Source: Poriferisodalis sp965262965
GTDB taxonomy: Bacteria; Actinomycetota; Acidimicrobiia; Acidimicrobiales; Poriferisodalaceae
Length of the DNA stretch: 64,000 nt
NCBI RefSeq assembly: GCF_965262965.1
Contig: NZ_OZ253573.1
Span: 1,054,001-1,118,000 of the forward strand
Direction of reading: 5' to 3'
Position 1 is the first letter of the stretch, and each line of letters begins with the position of its first letter. Positions 33,131 through 40,913 of the stretch are shown piece after piece. The notes below the pieces were generated by a model, which worked only from the letters and a program-made list of their open reading frames with translations, searched no databases and was not told where the DNA came from. A program made the position numbers and the translations under genes.

Positions 33131-36015
33131 TCGTGCACGCCGATGTGGAGGCCTCACAAGCGGAGCGAATCACTGCGGTGGCCCTCAGCGAACCCAGCCA
33201 CCACGCGGCGACTCGACTGCTCCTGGCCGCTCTGGGCGAACTCGACTCGCCGTTCCCCGGGCTTCGAAACTCCGGTCTGCTGGCCACTCAAGAACTCAAG
33301 GCGGGCGTGCCCGAGCGGCCCGACTGGACCGCCGCTCGCAAGAATGCAGAACGTCTGCTCGACCGCAGGGGTCGGAAGCTCGTCGAGTCATTGGGCTTCG
33401 GCATCGAGACCTTGGCCACCAACGCCTCGGTGCTCACGGTCGCTGGCCGTCGAGAGGCTGTCGCTGTCTTCTGCGACGACAACGAGCCATTCGAAGCACC
33501 TTCGAACCGCTTCGACAACGCATCGCCGGTGTCGAGAGCGCTGGTGCTGGCGGATCGCGAGAACTTGGACTGGGTGGTGCTCACCCGAGCATCAGAAATC
33601 CGGTTGTACGCCGCACGACCCGACATCGGCGTGGGGCGCAAGGGTCGAACCGAGACCTTTATCGAACTGAATCTCTCGCTGCTGTCACGCGAGGATGCCG
33701 GCTATCTGCCTCTGCTGTTCTCGGCCGATGCACTCGTCGCCGGCGGTTCGCTGCACAAGATCCTCGATGACTCTGCTCGCTATGCCGCAGGCTTGGCCGA
33801 GCGGCTGCGCGATCGCATCTATCACGAGACCGTGCCTGTGTTGGCCCGCGGAATAGCTACCCGATTGACAGATGATCGGCGCAAGGGCGGTCCGAGCGAG
33901 GCAGACCTCGACGACGCCTACGAGCAGGTGATGGTCATTCTGTTCCGGCTGCTGTTTGTGGCTTACGCCGAAGACAAGGATCTGCTCCCCTATCGAAGCA
34001 ACGGCAGGTACGCCGACCATTCGCTCTCCCGGCTGGCACGACGGCTGACAGAAGACCGTCGCCAGGGGCGGAAGGCGTTCGACGACGACGCCACTGACCT
34101 TTGGGACGATGTCAACCAGTTGTGGCGAGCGGTCAATCGCGGCAACGCGGGATGGGGAGTTCCGGCATACAACGGAGGCCTGTTCTCCGACGACCCAACG
34201 GTGAGCCGCTCAGGTGCAGCGCTCGCGGACATCAAGCTGACCGACGCCGAGTTTGGGCCGGCGTTGGCCGCTGCTCTCATCGACGAGGGTCCCGAAGGCA
34301 TCGGACCTGTGGACTTCCGGTCGCTGTCGGTTCGGGAATTCGGCACGATTTACGAAGGCCTGCTGGAGTCGAAGTTGTCCGTTGCTCCCGACGACCTGAT
34401 GGTGAAACGAATCAAGGGATCGGACCACTACGTTCCCGCCGTCGCCGAGGACGAAGTCGTCGTGCAGGCTGGCGACGTCTACTTCCATAATCGCTCCGGC
34501 GCTCGCAAAGCGACCGGTTCGTACTTCACGAAGCCATTCGCCGTGGAGCACCTGCTGGAGCACGCCCTCGAACCTGCCCTCGATGCTCACATCGCCCGCC
34601 TGGAAGAACTGCACGAGGCGGGCGACGACGCCGGTGTCGCAGATGCATTCTTCGACTTTCGCTGCGCCGACATCGCCATGGGATCAGCTCATTTCCTCGT
34701 GGCCGCCGTGGATCGCATCGAAGCTCGCTTGTCGGCGCATCTCTCGCTGCATCCGGCGCCCGCGATCGCGGCTGAGCTGGCGCGTCTTCGTAAGGCAGCG
34801 TTCGATGCGCTGGGAGACCTCGGAGACGGCGTCGAGATTGAGACCGGCTCGCTGCTGCGACGCCAACTCGCTCGCCACTGCATCTACGGCGTCGACAAGA
34901 ACCGAGTCGCCGTCGAGTTGGCGCGCTTGGCGATCTGGGTGCACACGTTCGTGCCAGGACTGCCGCTCTCGTTCCTCGATCACAACTTGGTCCATGGCGA
35001 CAGCCTGACCGGTGTCGCATCGGTGGACGAAGCGGCGCTCGCCGTACGGCCCAAGGGCGACAAGGCACAACCCTCGCTCTTCGTTCACCAACTGGAATCC
35101 GTTCTCGAAGCCGGTCTCGAACCGTTAGGACGGCTGGGCAGGCTGAACGACGCCGACAAGGCCGAGATCGACGCTGCTCGCGATGCGCACAACGCTGCTC
35201 GCGGCACCGTCAAGCTCATCGACGATGTGTCAGATGTCGCAACTGCGGTGCGTGCAGGCGCGATCGAGATCAGCCGGGACTTTGACTTCACGCCCGAGAA
35301 GATCGCTGCAAAGGCACAGGAAACTGTCGTCCGCGAAGCCGTCGAACGACTCTCACCGGTGCACTATCCGACAGCTTGGCCAGAGGTCTTCTCCCGGACT
35401 GAAAGATCAGGATTTGACTGTCTCTTGGGCAATCCGCCATGGGAAAAGGTGGTAGTCGATCGCGAAGTCTGGTGGGGAATGCACCTTCCGGGCGTGCGGT
35501 CCTTGCCGGTCGCACGCCGCCGGGCCCGGATAGATGCGCTCGAAGCCGAGCGACCCGACTTGGCGGACGAGTTCGAGCGGGAGCGAGCCGAGGCGCTCAA
35601 GCACATCCTCCGAGCCACGTTCCCCAATTTGGGCTCTGGCCAGACGGACCTGTACAAGGCGTTCGCGTGGGCGAATTTCACGCTCTGCCGCTCGGGGGGC
35701 ACGCTCGGCATTGTCCTGCCCCGGTCCGCAGTCTCCGACGCTGGCATGGCGAATTGGCGACGAGAGGTCGTCAACCCAAGGGGGGGGTACCAGCCGAGCC
35801 TCAATCGCGACGGTCATCAACCAGAAGGGCTGGGTCTTCGAGGGAGTGCATCACTCCTACACGGTGGTGCTCGCAGCAATCAGCCGGCCATCACCGTCGT
35901 CAGCTGCCTCAACACCAAGCAGTGGGCGTTCGACGGTGTCGACGGCAGATACACCGTCGCACTCGTTTCTGCGGCGAAGTCAACGCCGCGGGCCGAACCT
36001 TGGGGGTGGCTTTGA
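33106..36015 (+). CDS. Eco57I-type DNA adenine methyltransferase, main body
   Basis: About 970 residues in this frame. SAM-binding motif I is DIAMGSAHFLVAAVDRIEA near residue 525, preceded by the marker ARKATGSYFTKPFAVEHLLE; catalytic motif IV is the NPPW in CLLGNPPWEKVVVD near residue 772. Such N6-adenine methyltransferases act in type IIG, BREX and DISARM-like systems. The true N-terminus lies in another frame (32855). After the G8 tract at 35780-35787 this frame loses family similarity for about 35 codons, regains one motif copy (NTKQWAFDGVDGRYTVAL, 35911-35973) and stops at 36015, without the specificity domain. Operon partner is the helicase-nuclease. Confidence 0.82.
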   Translation: MRPRRRSPVVHADVEASQAERITAVALSEPSHHAATRLLLAALGELDSPFPGLRNSGLLATQELKAGVPERPDWTAARKNAERLLDRRGRKLVESLGFGIETLATNASVLTVAGRREAVAVFCDDNEPFEAPSNRFDNASPVSRALVLADRENLDWVVLTRASEIRLYAARPDIGVGRKGRTETFIELNLSLLSREDAGYLPLLFSADALVAGGSLHKILDDSARYAAGLAERLRDRIYHETVPVLARGIATRLTDDRRKGGPSEADLDDAYEQVMVILFRLLFVAYAEDKDLLPYRSNGRYADHSLSRLARRLTEDRRQGRKAFDDDATDLWDDVNQLWRAVNRGNAGWGVPAYNGGLFSDDPTVSRSGAALADIKLTDAEFGPALAAALIDEGPEGIGPVDFRSLSVREFGTIYEGLLESKLSVAPDDLMVKRIKGSDHYVPAVAEDEVVVQAGDVYFHNRSGARKATGSYFTKPFAVEHLLEHALEPALDAHIARLEELHEAGDDAGVADAFFDFRCADIAMGSAHFLVAAVDRIEARLSAHLSLHPAPAIAAELARLRKAAFDALGDLGDGVEIETGSLLRRQLARHCIYGVDKNRVAVELARLAIWVHTFVPGLPLSFLDHNLVHGDSLTGVASVDEAALAVRPKGDKAQPSLFVHQLESVLEAGLEPLGRLGRLNDADKAEIDAARDAHNAARGTVKLIDDVSDVATAVRAGAIEISRDFDFTPEKIAAKAQETVVREAVERLSPVHYPTAWPEVFSRTERSGFDCLLGNPPWEKVVVDREVWWGMHLPGVRSLPVARRRARIDALEAERPDLADEFERERAEALKHILRATFPNLGSGQTDLYKAFAWANFTLCRSGGTLGIVLPRSAVSDAGMANWRREVVNPRGGYQPSLNRDGHQPEGLGLRGSASLLHGGARSNQPAITVVSCLNTKQWAFDGVDGRYTVALVSAAKSTPRAEPWGWL
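35780..35787 (+). repeat. G8 homopolymer tract inside methyltransferase gene
   Basis: Eight consecutive G (35780-35787). Upstream coding is in the frame of 33106. Downstream similarity resumes in the next frame, which would be entered with seven or ten G. The tract is a natural slippage site and may switch between a truncated and an extended product. Confidence 0.7.
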
Positions 36016-36466
36016 TGCCGATCTCGACGAACCACATGTAGCGATCTATCCCGGTCCGGCAAGCTCGCTCGCGCACTATCGAGAACTGGTCGACGGCAAA
36101 CCGGAACTGATCCCGGTCTCCGAGTTTCGGCTCTGGTCGGAGACTGCCGCATTCCCTCAGGTGCCGAGCCGCGCGGCATTCCGCGTTTGGCGCCGCATGA
36201 AGCTCCATCCACGTTTCGACAGCGCTACCGCGCCAGAAGCGCCTGTACCCCCCCCCCCCCCCCCCCCCGTGGCGCTTCCGCCCAGTTCAAGGCGATCTCA
36301 ACGCCACGACCGACCGGTGGCGATTCCTCAACGACGACGGGCATGGAGCTTCCGTCCCGTCGCAGAGCTTCACGCGACCCACGACCGGCACCGGTTCGTG
36401 AACGACGATGGCGTTTCCGCCCGGTTCGAAAATTCGATGCCACGCGTGACCGAGGACGGTTCATGA
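35788..36466 (+). CDS. Methyltransferase continuation in shifted frame (pre-specificity region)
   Basis: This frame carries the family continuation: TVINQKGWVFEGVHHSYT at 35813 onward, then, after about 40 unconvincing codons, DEPHVAIYPGPASSLAHYRE, PVSEFRLWSETAAFPQVP and RVWRRMKLHPRFDS. It then runs through the 21-C tract as seven Pro codons and reaches one copy of the tail motif (WSFRPVAELHATHDR…) before the stop at 36464-36466. It has no start of its own near 35788, so it must be reached by a frame change at the G8 tract or elsewhere. Confidence 0.6.
35819..35973 (+). repeat. Two frame-offset copies of a methyltransferase motif
   Basis: Copy 1 at 35819-35881 encodes N-x-K-x-W-x-F-x-G-V…Y-T-V-x-L in one frame. 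Copy 2 at 35911-35973 encodes the same pattern in another frame; the offset is 92 bp. Ten of 21 residues agree, and four of those ten use different codons, so the copies are old or came from different sources. Confidence 0.7.
36248..36268 (+). repeat. C21 homopolymer tract inside coding sequence
   Basis: Twenty-one consecutive C directly before three frame-offset tail copies. At 21 C the incoming frame reads tail copy B. 20 or 23 C would select copy A, and 19 or 22 C copy C. Tracts this long slip readily during replication. They are also prone to sequencing and assembly error. Confidence 0.85.
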
Positions 36467-36477
36467 ATGACGACGGC
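36270..36477 (+). repeat. Three diverged tail cassettes, one per reading frame
   Basis: Copy A 36270-36341, B 36344-36412, C 36409-36477, spaced 74 and 65 bp, so each lies in a different frame. All encode W-x-F-R-P-V, then A-T-x-D-R-x-R-F-x-N-D-D-G. Fifteen residues are invariant, and ten of them use different codons among the copies. Varying residues lie between the invariant ones (for example Gln/Ala/Arg, Asn/His/Asp, Thr/His/Arg, Trp/His/Gly). The frames stop at 36401 (A), 36466 (B) and 36507 (C). Confidence 0.85.
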
Positions 36478-37255
36478 GCAGCCGCGACCCGAAGCCACGA
36501 GCAGTGAGATGAGCGAAGTATGGCCCGTCTACAAAGGCTCGTCGTTCAATTTGTGGCAACCGGATACGGGCACGTACTACGACAGCGCCGACCCCGAAGC
36601 GATGGTCGATCATCTGCAGGAAAAGCGCCTGGCACAGCGATCGAAGCCCACCTCCGCCTTCGCCGAACAGGAGAACACCACTACTGACGATCCGGGCACG
36701 CTGCCATGTCTGCACGCACGAATCGCGTTTCGAGACGTAGCCCGGGCGACCGATACTCGTTCCCTCATCGCAGCGTTAGTACCTGGGAACCGTGTACTAG
36801 TACACAAGGCTCCATACCTGCTGCAACTCGCAGGCAACGGAGCTGATGAGGCGTACGTTCTCGGCGTACTGAGTTCGATGCCGTGTGACTGGCAGGCGCG
36901 CCGCAAGGTCGAACTCGTCATGTCGTTTGCTCTGCTGAACGGTCTGGCCATTCCTGACCCGGGAGAGGGACATCACGTCCGCGATCGGGTAGTCGAGATC
37001 TCTGGCCGGCTAGCGGCTGTGGACGAGCGGTTTGCGGACTGGGCCTCCGAGATCGGTGTCCCGGTGGGATCGGCGAACGACGAGGCGACCAAGCAGGACT
37101 TGATCTGCGAACTCGATGCGTGCGTGGCGCTGCTGTATGGGCTCGACGAGGACGACTTGGCGGTTATCTACGAAACGTTCAGCGAGACCCGTGACTACAC
37201 CGAGCGCCACGCGGCCGTGTTGGTGCATTTCAGGAGGCTGCGTGACAGTCGTTGA
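36467..37255 (+). CDS. C-terminal specificity region of the methyltransferase as separate reading frame
   Basis: 262 residues. It matches the C-terminal target-recognition part of Eco57I-like methyltransferases: VWPVYKGSSFNLWQPDTG, LPCLHARIAFRDVARATDTR, LIAALVPGNRVLVHKAPYLL, VLGVLSSMPCDWQARRKVE and the closing helical region. In intact relatives it is continuous with the W-x-F-R-P-V motif. Here its ATG (36467) directly follows the stop of tail frame B; the ATG at 36509, before SEVWPVYKG, is an alternative. It might be made as a separate subunit by reinitiation, or be part of a broken gene. Its end overlaps the helicase start by 14 bp. Confidence 0.72.
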   Translation: MTTAQPRPEATSSEMSEVWPVYKGSSFNLWQPDTGTYYDSADPEAMVDHLQEKRLAQRSKPTSAFAEQENTTTDDPGTLPCLHARIAFRDVARATDTRSLIAALVPGNRVLVHKAPYLLQLAGNGADEAYVLGVLSSMPCDWQARRKVELVMSFALLNGLAIPDPGEGHHVRDRVVEISGRLAAVDERFADWASEIGVPVGSANDEATKQDLICELDACVALLYGLDEDDLAVIYETFSETRDYTERHAAVLVHFRRLRDSR

Positions 37256-40200
37256 GAAGCCGGAGCTGGCGGTCAATCGCGACGGTCGGACCGTCGCCGG
37301 GGCGCTGAGCGGCTTCATCACCCACGCAGCTACTGGGTTCGTCGGCGGTGCGTCTGTTGACATCGCGACGGCCTACTTCAATGTCGGTGGGTACTCCCTG
37401 CTTGCCGATGCGCTCGACCAAGCCACCGGGATACGGCTGCTCGTGGGGGCAGAACCCGAGCCGCCCGAGAACCGGCGACGGGCGCTCCGCGCAGAGCCGC
37501 CGCAAGCCCAGCGAGCGGCACGGGCACGGATGCGGCGAGCGCTCGATGATCAGGAGCAGAATCTTCGCTTCGAGCGCGACCATCTGGGCTTCACGCTGGA
37601 GACGGACACTGCCACGCGCCGGCTGGTCGATTGGCTGAGAACGGCCAACGTCGACGTGCGCCGCCTCGAGGGTCGCTTCCTGCATGGCAAGGCATTCGTC
37701 GTCGGCGACCGCTCCCACGGCGTTGTCGCCGGCTCGTCGAACTTCACCTATGCCGGTCTTGCCACGAACTTGGAGCTGAACCTCGGCAACTACGCGCCGC
37801 ATGTGGTGTCCCAAGTTCAGGAATGGTTCGAGGAGTTGTGGGACGAGGCTGCTCCTTACGATCTCGCTGCGCTGTTTGAGGCCCGCTACGAGCCACACTC
37901 ACCACAGCTCGTGTACCTGCGGATGCTGTGGGAGCGCTACGGCGACGAGCTGCAAGCCGAGGCCGATGCGGAAGGCGCTCCCCAGATCCATCTCACTGCG
38001 TTCCAGACCGACGGGCTGTGGCGAGCACGACGCATTCTCGACGACCGCAACGGTGTGCTGATCGCGGACGAGGTCGGTCTCGGCAAGACATTCTTGGCCG
38101 GCGAACTGATCCGGGAAGCGGCGCTGGACCGGCGCCAACGTGTACTGGTCATCACACCGGCCACGTTGCGTGACGGGCCGTGGCGAGCGTTCCAATTCGA
38201 GCACAACCTGCCGATGGAGCTGGTGTCCTACGAAGAGGTCATGGCCGACATGCGGCTCAACCCGGACCATGCTTCGACTACCAAGCTTCAGGCGACAAGC
38301 ATCAACGACTACGCGATGGTGGTCATCGACGAAGCGCACAACTTGCGGAACCCGGCTACTCAGCGGGCACACGCATTGCGTCAGCTGCTAGCGGGGTCGC
38401 CGCCCAAGCAGTTGGTGATGCTGACGGCAACACCGGTCAACAACAGCCTGTGGGATCTGTACCACCTGCTCGGCTACTTCCTGCACAACGACGCAGCATT
38501 CGCAGACGCAGGTATTCGTTCGCTGCGGGACCACTTCGCACACGCAGTTGCGATGAACCCAGACGACCTCACACCCGAGCACCTCTTCGACGTCCTGGAC
38601 GCCGTCGCCGTGCGTCGTACCCGTTCGTTCGTGAAACGGTTCTATCCCAGCGACACGGTGCGGATCAGCGGTGTCGAAACCCAGATCATCTTCCCGACAC
38701 CGCGAGTCCGCAAAGTCACCTACGAATTGGACGCCGTGCTGCCCGGCTTCTTCGACCGGTTCGCTGCGGCGCTGGATCCTGATGCAGAACCCGGATCCCC
38801 TGGGTTGTTGACGCTCGCCCGCTATGTGCCGTCGCGCTACCGGCTCGATCATGATGTCGACGCTTACGAGATTCAGCTCGCCGGTCTGCTGCGCTCGGGC
38901 CTGCTCAAGCGATTCGAGTCGTCGCCATTTGCGTTCGCCGAGACGTGCGACCGGATGGCGAAGAGCCACAATGCGTTCTTGTCGCTGCTGTCGGGAGGCC
39001 GTGTCGGCGCAGGCGACGCGCTGGCGGACTGGATCGCTGCCGACACCGACGATCTTGACGACAAGCAGCGCGACGCTTTCTTGGATCATCTCGTCGGGAT
39101 CACCGACAATGCTGCTGAGTACGACGTAGATCAGCTGCGGGACGCCGTGTCTAGCGACCGGGACCTGCTGCAAGCATTCGGGGCTGAGGCACGAACGGTG
39201 ACCCGAGCCGACGATCCGAACCTGGCGGCACTTGTTGATGAGCTGGCTGACATCGCTGCCGAAGCGGAAGCCAACGGCATCGGTGCTTCCGATGTGCGGG
39301 ACCGGCGCAAGGTGCTCATCTTCAGCTACTACGCAGACACCGTGGATTGGATCGTCGAGCATCTCGAGGCCATCTCGCACAGCGACGACCGCCTGGCCGC
39401 CTACCGGGGACGCATCGCCTCGGTCGCAGGTGGCTCAGGTGCTGGCGACAAGGAATCGGTGCTGTGGGGGTTCGCACCCCGCACTACCGACGCACCCGAC
39501 GGCCAGAACGGAGACTTGTACGACATTGTCGTGGCGACCGATGTGCTGGCCGAGGGCGTCAATCTCCAGCAAGCACGTCACATCATCAACTACGACCTGC
39601 CGTGGAACCCGATGCGGCTCGTACAGCGCCACGGCCGCATCGACCGGATCGGGTCGCGACATGCTGAGGTGCTCTTGCGTTGCGTCTTTCCTGACAGCCG
39701 GCTCGATGACCTGCTCGGGCTGGAAGAACGGCTGCACCGCAAGATCGCCCAAGCTGCGGCGAGTGTCGGAGTCGGCGAAATCCTGCCTGACCAAGACGCT
39801 CACGTGGACATCAACTTCACCGAGACCCGTGATGAAATCGAGCGCATTCGCAGTGAAGATGCATCGCTCTTTGAGCGGGGCGGAACCGCGAAGGGGGCAC
39901 TTTCGGGCGAGGAATTCCGTCAGGAGCTGCGCCAAGCGCTCGAAGACGCAGGCCTGGCCGAGCAAATCACGTCGCTGCCGTGGGGATCAGGCTCGGGCAT
40001 GGCGGTCGGCGCGGGCGAAAGCGGGTCCGGCTACGTCTTCTGCGCACGCGTGGGCGATCATCCCTCGCCCGTCTTCCGGTTCGTGAGCCGAGACGAGACA
40101 GGGACGCGTGATGTGACTGACGAAACGTTGGCGTGCCTCGACCTTGCCCGACCACCTACCGGGTTCCAAACGCCCCGGGTATTGGAGGATTCCGATGCCA

Positions 40201-40580
40201 GCGACGCCTTCGAGGCGTGGGAAACGGCCCGTGCCCACATCGTCGAGAAGTGGAACTTCATGTCCGACAAGGCCAACCTGGAGCCGCGCATTCCGCCGCG
40301 CCTAGTCCGGGCCGCCGATGTCGTGCGTAATCACCCGCCCGCGGGCATGACCCAAGACGAGATCGACCGAGCAATCGACACCATCAGGGCGCCCTACCCC
40401 GAACGCACCATCAGGACCTTCCAGAGCGCCCTCGCCAGTTCACCCAAACCTGCCGAGCAGGCCGAGCAGATCATCCGGGTCATCAGCGACCTCGGGCTGC
40501 ATCCTTTCGTCCCTCCCGAGCCGCTCCCCGAGATCACACCCGACGACGTCTACTGCGTCACCTGGCTCGCCCTCGTGTAG
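37242..40580 (+). CDS. PLD-nuclease / SNF2-type helicase fusion of restriction-like system
   Basis: A 1,112-residue protein, apparently intact. The N-terminal phospholipase-D-type domain has one HKD motif: HGKAFVVGD near residue 148, then GSSNFTYAG. PLD nucleases need two such motifs, so dimerisation is expected. The SNF2/RapA-like helicase core has Walker A DEVGLGKTF near 280, DEAH in VVIDEAHNLRN near 362, LTATPVNN, and motif VI QRHGRIDRIGS near 794. A C-terminal region of about 250 residues is unassigned. The GTG at 37242 follows AGGAGG. Paired with the methyltransferase it resembles DISARM-like or ATP-dependent restriction systems that cut unmodified invading DNA. Confidence 0.87.
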   Translation: MTVVEKPELAVNRDGRTVAGALSGFITHAATGFVGGASVDIATAYFNVGGYSLLADALDQATGIRLLVGAEPEPPENRRRALRAEPPQAQRAARARMRRALDDQEQNLRFERDHLGFTLETDTATRRLVDWLRTANVDVRRLEGRFLHGKAFVVGDRSHGVVAGSSNFTYAGLATNLELNLGNYAPHVVSQVQEWFEELWDEAAPYDLAALFEARYEPHSPQLVYLRMLWERYGDELQAEADAEGAPQIHLTAFQTDGLWRARRILDDRNGVLIADEVGLGKTFLAGELIREAALDRRQRVLVITPATLRDGPWRAFQFEHNLPMELVSYEEVMADMRLNPDHASTTKLQATSINDYAMVVIDEAHNLRNPATQRAHALRQLLAGSPPKQLVMLTATPVNNSLWDLYHLLGYFLHNDAAFADAGIRSLRDHFAHAVAMNPDDLTPEHLFDVLDAVAVRRTRSFVKRFYPSDTVRISGVETQIIFPTPRVRKVTYELDAVLPGFFDRFAAALDPDAEPGSPGLLTLARYVPSRYRLDHDVDAYEIQLAGLLRSGLLKRFESSPFAFAETCDRMAKSHNAFLSLLSGGRVGAGDALADWIAADTDDLDDKQRDAFLDHLVGITDNAAEYDVDQLRDAVSSDRDLLQAFGAEARTVTRADDPNLAALVDELADIAAEAEANGIGASDVRDRRKVLIFSYYADTVDWIVEHLEAISHSDDRLAAYRGRIASVAGGSGAGDKESVLWGFAPRTTDAPDGQNGDLYDIVVATDVLAEGVNLQQARHIINYDLPWNPMRLVQRHGRIDRIGSRHAEVLLRCVFPDSRLDDLLGLEERLHRKIAQAAASVGVGEILPDQDAHVDINFTETRDEIERIRSEDASLFERGGTAKGALSGEEFRQELRQALEDAGLAEQITSLPWGSGSGMAVGAGESGSGYVFCARVGDHPSPVFRFVSRDETGTRDVTDETLACLDLARPPTGFQTPRVLEDSDASDAFEAWETARAHIVEKWNFMSDKANLEPRIPPRLVRAADVVRNHPPAGMTQDEIDRAIDTIRAPYPERTIRTFQSALASSPKPAEQAEQIIRVISDLGLHPFVPPEPLPEITPDDVYCVTWLALV

Positions 40581-40650
40581 CCGTCGGCGGTCGGCCGTCG
40601 CCCTGGGCGGATCCTGCGTGTGCATCCAGCGGCGACCGGGTCAGCGAGTA

Positions 40651-40830
40651 TCAGGCGACCCGACGACGGAGTTGGCGCCGGACGCGGCGTGTCCGTGCTC
40701 GTCGGGCGCTGCCGGCGAGGTGCGCGACCTGGCCATCCGTCAAGCTGAACCGCAGAGGAGCACCTTCCAGGCCCTTTTCGAGGGCCCGCAGCACGTCCTC
40801 CTCCTTCACCTTTCGGGTCGTGTATGTCAC
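40651..40830 (-). CDS. Small basic protein of the AAA/GAF operon (59 aa)
   Basis: GTG start at 40830 with GGGAGGAG upstream, and the GTGA overlaps the stop of the preceding 24-residue frame. It begins TYTTRKVKEEDVLRALEKGL and ends in a very basic run (RRARTRRVRRQLRRR). No family recognised; the tail could bind nucleic acid. It is the last gene of the operon that the 18.8-kb insertion has split off from its promoter. Confidence 0.6.
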   Translation of the reverse strand: MTYTTRKVKEEDVLRALEKGLEGAPLRFSLTDGQVAHLAGSARRARTRRVRRQLRRRVA

Positions 40831-40901
40831 GTCGTCTCCTCCCATGTACATGTTGTCACGGCGGCAAGGTGGGTAACAGCCGCCCGGATCGTCTCAGTCA
40901 T
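40827..40901 (-). CDS. Short reading frame (24 aa) between GAF gene and 59-aa gene
   Basis: ATG at 40901 overlaps the restored stop codon of the GAF gene (40894-40896), and its own TGA overlaps the GTG of the next gene. It encodes MTETIRAAVTHLAAVTTC followed by six more residues. The double overlap suggests translational coupling. A leader-like or spurious frame is also possible. Confidence 0.4.
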   Translation of the reverse strand: MTETIRAAVTHLAAVTTCTWEETT

Positions 40902-40913
40902 CGTTGTCGAGTC

